Assembly: GCA_041168165.1 (NCBI GenBank)
Contig: JBEELK010000302.1
Location: forward strand, 1 to 8,442
Length of the DNA stretch: 8,442 bases
Reading direction: 5' to 3'
Source: SXPK01 sp041168165
Lineage (GTDB): Bacteria > Planctomycetota > UBA1135 > UBA2386
The notes under the pieces were generated by a model, which searched no databases, was not told where the DNA came from, and saw only the letters and a program-made list of their open reading frames with translations. The translations under genes and the position numbers were made by a program. The number at the start of each line of letters is the position of its first letter. Position 1 is the stretch's first letter. Positions 5,552 to 8,442 of this stretch are shown here, piece by piece.

Positions 5552-6742
5552 ATGGGAGCACTCTCCAAGTTGCGGCCGGACGCGCGCGTCACGCACGCCC
5601 GGGATCTGATGCTGCAGTACGCGGAGCGAACGCACATCGAATCGTCTGGGCCAAGCGCACGGCGCTACTTGTGGACGGACGCGTTCGCCGTCTGCAACTT
5701 CCTCTCGCTCGCGCGTGCGACGAAGGAACCTCGCTGGGAACGGCTCGCGTTGCAACTTGCCGACCGCGTGCACCAAACGCTCGGCCGCCACCGCGCCGAC
5801 GATCCGCGACAAGGGTGGATCAGCGGACTCCCAGAACACGAAGGACGCGCACATCCGACGCGGGCAGGACTGCGCATCGGCAAAGGGCTGCCGGAGACCC
5901 GCGCAGTGGACCTGCCGGACCCGCGGCTCGAGTGGGATCGCGATGGCCAGTACTTCCACTACGCCACGCGCTGGATGCACGCGCTCGCGCGACTCGCGCA
6001 CGAAACAGGCAAGCCAGAGCCACTTGCACAAGCGATCGAGCTCGCAGAAGCGATGCATCGCGGCTTCACCGTGCGCGATCCGGAGGATGGCCTGCGCATG
6101 CACTGGAAGATGAGCATCGACCTGCGGCGCCCCCTCGTGCCCTCGATGGGGCAGCACGACCCGCTCGATGGATGGACGACCGGACTCGAACTCGCCTCCA
6201 CTGCACGGCGATGCGCGGCAACGATGGATCTCGGGGGACTCGCGGAGGCGATCCGCGACTGGCGCGAGATCGGCTCGCACCTCGCACCGGCAACGACGGA
6301 TCCGCTCGGCATCGGTTCGCTACTCGTAAGCACTGGCTACCTCGCGCAGTCCATTGCGCGCGGCGAGGGCTCCGATCCGATGGAACTGGCTGCGCTCGCG
6401 CGGGCCGCGGCCAAGTCCCTCGGCTTGCTGGTCGATAGCGACGCGTTGCACCAGCACGCGACGCATCGCCTGCCGTTCCGCGAACTCGGCCTTGCGATCG
6501 GCTTGCATGCGATCCCAAAAATCGAGAGCGCGCTGCATCGCCGCGACCTCAATGCGACCTCGCGCATCGCGATCGACAGTGCGCTCACCGCGCTGCAGCG
6601 CCATCAAGGCATGCAGACGGAGATCGAAGAGCAGTGGATCGACCCGACACATCACGCACTGCCTTCGTGGTTCCAACATCTCGACATCAACTCGGTGATG
6701 CTCGCGACCAGCCTGCTGCCGACGGTCTTCCTCGAAGCGTGA
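5552..6742 (+). CDS. Conserved protein of unknown function, probable all-helical (alpha/alpha) barrel
   Basis: 396 aa, no signal peptide or membrane helix, so probably cytoplasmic. I recall the sequence type as a conserved, uncharacterised bacterial family, but I have no named domain for it. The most conserved-looking blocks are YLWTDAFAVCNF (39-50), RQGWISGLPEHEG (86-98), HPTRAGLRIGKGLPE (101-115), EWDRDGQYFHYATRWMHAL (127-145), and WKMSIDLRRPLVPSMGQHD running to DPLDG (185-207). A late block LDINSVMLATSLLP lies near the C-terminus. Repeated helical hairpins and clustered Trp, His, Asp and Glu residues recall six-hairpin glycosidase or AGE-type epimerase barrels; that fold and any sugar-related role are inference. 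The start at 5552 is the first ATG after an in-frame TAG at 5540-5542; there is no clear Shine-Dalgarno. It may be read with the upstream phosphodiesterase, but the 132-bp gap makes that uncertain. A strong stem follows its stop. Confidence 0.82.
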   Translation: MGALSKLRPDARVTHARDLMLQYAERTHIESSGPSARRYLWTDAFAVCNFLSLARATKEPRWERLALQLADRVHQTLGRHRADDPRQGWISGLPEHEGRAHPTRAGLRIGKGLPETRAVDLPDPRLEWDRDGQYFHYATRWMHALARLAHETGKPEPLAQAIELAEAMHRGFTVRDPEDGLRMHWKMSIDLRRPLVPSMGQHDPLDGWTTGLELASTARRCAATMDLGGLAEAIRDWREIGSHLAPATTDPLGIGSLLVSTGYLAQSIARGEGSDPMELAALARAAAKSLGLLVDSDALHQHATHRLPFRELGLAIGLHAIPKIESALHRRDLNATSRIAIDSALTALQRHQGMQTEIEEQWIDPTHHALPSWFQHLDINSVMLATSLLPTVFLEA

Positions 6743-6756
6743 CGCGGCGATAAGGC

Positions 6757-6792
6757 TGGCGGCGGCCGCTCTCTCAACAGCGACCGCCGCCA
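6757..6792. terminator. Bidirectional terminator-like stem between convergent genes
   Basis: TGGCGGCGGCCGCT (6757-6770) and AGCGACCGCCGCCA (6779-6792) form a 14-position stem around an eight-base loop. On the plus strand one position is a C-A mismatch (6766/6783); on the minus strand the same position is a G-U wobble, so the minus-strand RNA stem is unbroken. It lies 14 bp after the stop of the upstream plus-strand gene and 11 bp after the stop of the Hsp20 gene. There is no U-tract on either side, so release may need Rho, or the stem may act mainly as a 3'-end stabiliser. Confidence 0.65.
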
Positions 6793-6803
6793 AGCGATCT
6801 ACA

Positions 6804-7265
6804 CTACATCGAACGGATCGGGACCTTCCGCGCAGCGCTCTGCTGCACCTTCGGGACACGGATCTCGAGCACGCCGTTGCGGAACATGGCCGATGCGGCC
6901 TCGGTCTCCGACAGCGCATCGCTCGGGAGCTCAAAGCTGCGCTCGAACGCGCCGCGCGAGGTCTCGATGCGGAGGTAGCGCCTCTCTTCGCTCTCCGCAG
7001 TTTCTGCGCGAGCCCCGCGCACGAGGAGCTGGTCGTCCGTGATTCGGACATCGACCTCAGAAGGGTCGAACCCCGGCAGCTCCATCGTCACGAGGTACTC
7101 GCGCGCAGTCTCGGCGACATCCGCTCGCGGCATCCAGTGCCCCTCGAACAGGGCCTGGTTTGCCGTGTCATCGCGCTCCATCGCACGAAGCCATTCGAGT
7201 GGCGCAACCATGCGGGGCTCGGGGTCGTTCCGCCCACCTCGCTTCCACTGCTGGAATAGCGTCAT
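6804..7265 (-). CDS. Hsp20 / alpha-crystallin family small heat-shock protein
   Basis: 153 aa, a cytosolic ATP-independent holdase that binds unfolding proteins as large oligomers (family knowledge). The N-terminal arm is about 1-43. The alpha-crystallin domain begins at WMPRADV (44-50), with a VTMELPGF segment at 59-66, and closes with FRNGVLEIRVPK (128-139), the diagnostic A-x-x-x-NGVL motif. A short tail ends VPI at 148-150, the I/V-x-I motif used for oligomer contacts, three residues from the C-terminus. Length is usual for the family. The start at 7265 has AGGAG with a 6-nt spacer. I looked for a CIRCE element and for a sigma-32-type heat-shock promoter upstream and saw neither. The gene stands alone, divergent from the glycosyltransferase gene and convergent with the upstream helical-barrel gene. 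Confidence 0.96.
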   Translation of the reverse strand: MTLFQQWKRGGRNDPEPRMVAPLEWLRAMERDDTANQALFEGHWMPRADVAETAREYLVTMELPGFDPSEVDVRITDDQLLVRGARAETAESEERRYLRIETSRGAFERSFELPSDALSETEAASAMFRNGVLEIRVPKVQQSAARKVPIRSM

Positions 7266-7271
7266 GATCTG

Positions 7272-7276
7272 CTCCT
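7272..7276 (-). promoter_or_regulatory. Strong Shine-Dalgarno AGGAG for the Hsp20 gene
   Basis: AGGAG on the minus strand is six bases from the ATG at 7265, part of a longer purine run GAGAGGAG. It fixes the start and fits a highly translated stress gene. Confidence 0.8.
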
Positions 7277-7375
7277 CTCGTTGGACAAGGTCCGCGCGCC
7301 TAATGCGCTCGAACCGACTGACACTGCAACGTGCGAGACGGCGATCGCTTTCTGGTCCTCAGTGGGCAAGACGCT

Positions 7376-7406
7376 CCACCACAGTGATCCTGGGCGTGGT
7401 GGCCAC
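7376..7406. repeat. Overlapping dyads in the Hsp20/glycosyltransferase divergent region
   Basis: CCACCAC (7376-7382) and GTGGTGG (7396-7402) are perfect inverted repeats separated by 13 bases. The right arm overlaps the 8-bp palindrome GTGGCCAC (7399-7406). They lie about 110 bp upstream of the Hsp20 start and 64 bp upstream of the glycosyltransferase start, where a shared operator could sit. The rest of the 204-bp region (7266-7469) holds only the Hsp20 ribosome site; I could not identify a promoter. Confidence 0.35.
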
Positions 7407-7469
7407 ACAGCCACGAACGGCGGCCTCGCGCTGCTTGCGACGCAGCGGTCGCGCGCCCACGATCGGTGC

Positions 7470-8442
7470 ATGGACCAAGCGCCGCCGCACGCCACCATCG
7501 GAATCGCCCGCGGCGCGGCCATTGCTCTGATCCCAGCGCTCGTGTTCGCGCGCGGCTTGACCCAAGGCTTCGTCTACGACGACCTCGCGCTGATCGCGCA
7601 GAACCCCGGGCTTCACGATCCCTTCGACTTCGTCGGACTGTGGACCACGCCGCTGTGGGGCGAACAACTCGGGCACTGGCGGCCGCTCACCGCGCAACTG
7701 CTCGCAATCGGCTGGGCACTGACGCCGGGATCGGCGCTCGGCATCCATGGGATCTCGCTGCTGCTCCACTGCGCAGCAGCCATCTCGCTCGCGTGCGTGA
7801 GCGTTCGACTCGGCCTTTCGCGCTCGGCTGCGACCGCGGCAGCGCTGCTGTTTGCGCTCCATCCGGCCAACGCGGAGACCGTCGCGTGGTGCGCATCGCT
7901 CAACGATGCGCTGCTCGCCGCATGCGCGATCGGCGCCGTCGACCAATGGCTGCGATGGCGCGCGACCGGAACGGACACAGCGCGGCGCGCGGCGACCGCA
8001 CTGCTGGTCGCTGCGATGCTCAGCAAGGAGCCTGGAGTGTTCGCGCTGCTGCTGTGCCTTGGCGTCGATGTCGCGATGTCGCGCGCGCAACTCGCGCGTC
8101 GCGCCCTGCCGTGTATCGCGGCGTTGGCGTTCACGTGGATCGCGGCGCGCATGCTCGTGTTCGGCGAACTTGCCGCGGGCTTCGGACGCGTGACCTATGC
8201 GCACCCGGACGCAGGCTTGCAGGCATCGCTCGCGGTCGGCGCTGGGTTGTTGCGACGACTCATGTGGCCACTCGGACTCGACATGTTTGAAGGTCCGAAG
8301 GACGTCGGAGCGAGTTCGGCGATCGGAGCCGCAGTCGCCGCGATCGTGTTCTTGCTGGCGCTGCGCCGCGGCGGAGTCGCGGGCCGCGTCGCGTGCATCT
8401 TCGCATGCACAAGCGTGCTGCCGCCGATGCTGACGGTCAGCA
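7470..8442 (+). CDS. Polytopic GT-C glycosyltransferase, TMTC / O-mannosyltransferase-like (partial, C-terminus off right edge)
   Basis: 324 residues visible, open at the right edge. Predicted integral membrane glycosyltransferase using a lipid-linked sugar donor, as known for GT-C enzymes. After a first hydrophobic helix (about 10-28) comes FVYDD with Asp37-Asp38, the acidic pair expected in the first external loop. WRPL at 70-73 corresponds to the YRPL-type motif of the TMTC-like family. Next come SLLLHC (H100), then FALHPANAETVAWCASLND at 128-146 and SKEPG at 185-189, all recognisable family landmarks, separated by several hydrophobic segments. Complete members often carry C-terminal TPR repeats, which would lie outside this window. 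ATG 7470 is the first plausible start before the first helix; no good Shine-Dalgarno precedes it. The acceptor (protein or envelope glycan) is unknown. Confidence 0.85.
   Translation, partial: MDQAPPHATIGIARGAAIALIPALVFARGLTQGFVYDDLALIAQNPGLHDPFDFVGLWTTPLWGEQLGHWRPLTAQLLAIGWALTPGSALGIHGISLLLHCAAAISLACVSVRLGLSRSAATAAALLFALHPANAETVAWCASLNDALLAACAIGAVDQWLRWRATGTDTARRAATALLVAAMLSKEPGVFALLLCLGVDVAMSRAQLARRALPCIAALAFTWIAARMLVFGELAAGFGRVTYAHPDAGLQASLAVGAGLLRRLMWPLGLDMFEGPKDVGASSAIGAAVAAIVFLLALRRGGVAGRVACIFACTSVLPPMLTVS

Noticed and set aside
4694..6280. A 528-codon open frame on the minus strand
   Set aside because: It runs antisense through both the phosphodiesterase and the helical-barrel gene, has no recognisable motif, and is explained by GC-rich codon bias leaving the complementary frame open.
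5185..6438. A long plus-strand open frame crossing the end of the phosphodiesterase gene and most of the next gene
   Set aside because: Its product is almost all Arg, Ala, Pro and Ser without motifs, and it overlaps two well-supported genes in another frame.
4574..6742. Phosphodiesterase and helical-barrel genes as a functional operon
   Set aside because: They are co-oriented but separated by 132 bp, with no overlap or coupled translation and no known pathway link; kept as a possibility only.
7266..7340. Possible promoter upstream of Hsp20 (minus strand TTGCAG with a CATTAG element about 18 bp on)
   Set aside because: Only three of six bases of the second element match the sigma-70 consensus, and there is no CIRCE or sigma-32-like sequence; too weak to list.
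7359..8204. A 281-codon minus-strand frame opposite the glycosyltransferase gene
   Set aside because: The product is Arg, Glu and Gln rich shadow sequence; the plus-strand frame from 7470 has the membrane helices and GT-C motifs.
1..8442. CRISPR arrays, tRNA or rRNA genes, insertion sequences, integrase or phage genes, toxin-antitoxin or defence modules
   Set aside because: I saw no direct-repeat arrays, RNA gene signatures, terminal inverted repeats with a transposase, or defence-type domains; the content looks like ordinary chromosomal housekeeping and envelope genes.

Overview
The window is a GC-rich stretch of bacterial chromosome with eight protein-coding genes. Two of them run off the ends of the window. 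No RNA gene, CRISPR array, insertion sequence or prophage is visible. The likely host is a planctomycete-type bacterium. Three things suggest this: a secreted GDSL hydrolase with a C-terminal tail of a kind I associate with planctomycete exoproteins, a lipoprotein joining two cytochrome c domains to an ethylbenzene-dehydrogenase-type haem domain, and mostly single-gene transcription units that switch strand often. This assignment is inference from gene content; no phylogenetic marker is present.

Layout, left to right. 1-1126 (-): dihaem cytochrome c / EB_dh lipoprotein, C-terminus off the left edge. 1293-2456 (-): secreted SGNH/GDSL hydrolase. 2589-4037 (+): cytosolic HAD-family 5'-nucleotidase of the cN-II type. 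4038-4457 (-): small single-pass membrane protein of unknown function, whose stop codon abuts the nucleotidase stop. 4574-5419 (+): lipoprotein of the PI-PLC/GDPD-like phosphodiesterase class. 5552-6742 (+): conserved cytoplasmic protein of unknown function, probably an all-helical barrel. 6804-7265 (-): Hsp20 small heat-shock protein. 7470 to the right edge (+): polytopic GT-C membrane glycosyltransferase resembling TMTC/O-mannosyltransferase-like proteins.

The genes do not form one recognisable pathway. Four act at or beyond the cytoplasmic membrane (cytochrome, GDSL hydrolase, phosphodiesterase, GT-C enzyme), so envelope and exopolymer metabolism is a loose theme. Only 5/6 (132-bp gap) and 2/1 (166-bp gap) run in the same direction, and neither pair is tightly spaced. 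The intergenic regions are short and several hold inverted repeats: a nested hairpin before the phosphodiesterase, competing repeats before the nucleotidase, and a long stem shared by the convergent ends of genes 6 and 7. I could not call any sigma-factor promoter with confidence.

I see no clear undescribed multi-gene system. The best candidates for new biology are the uncharacterised family at 5552-6742, the electron-transfer fusion at the left edge, and the orphan membrane protein at 4038-4457.
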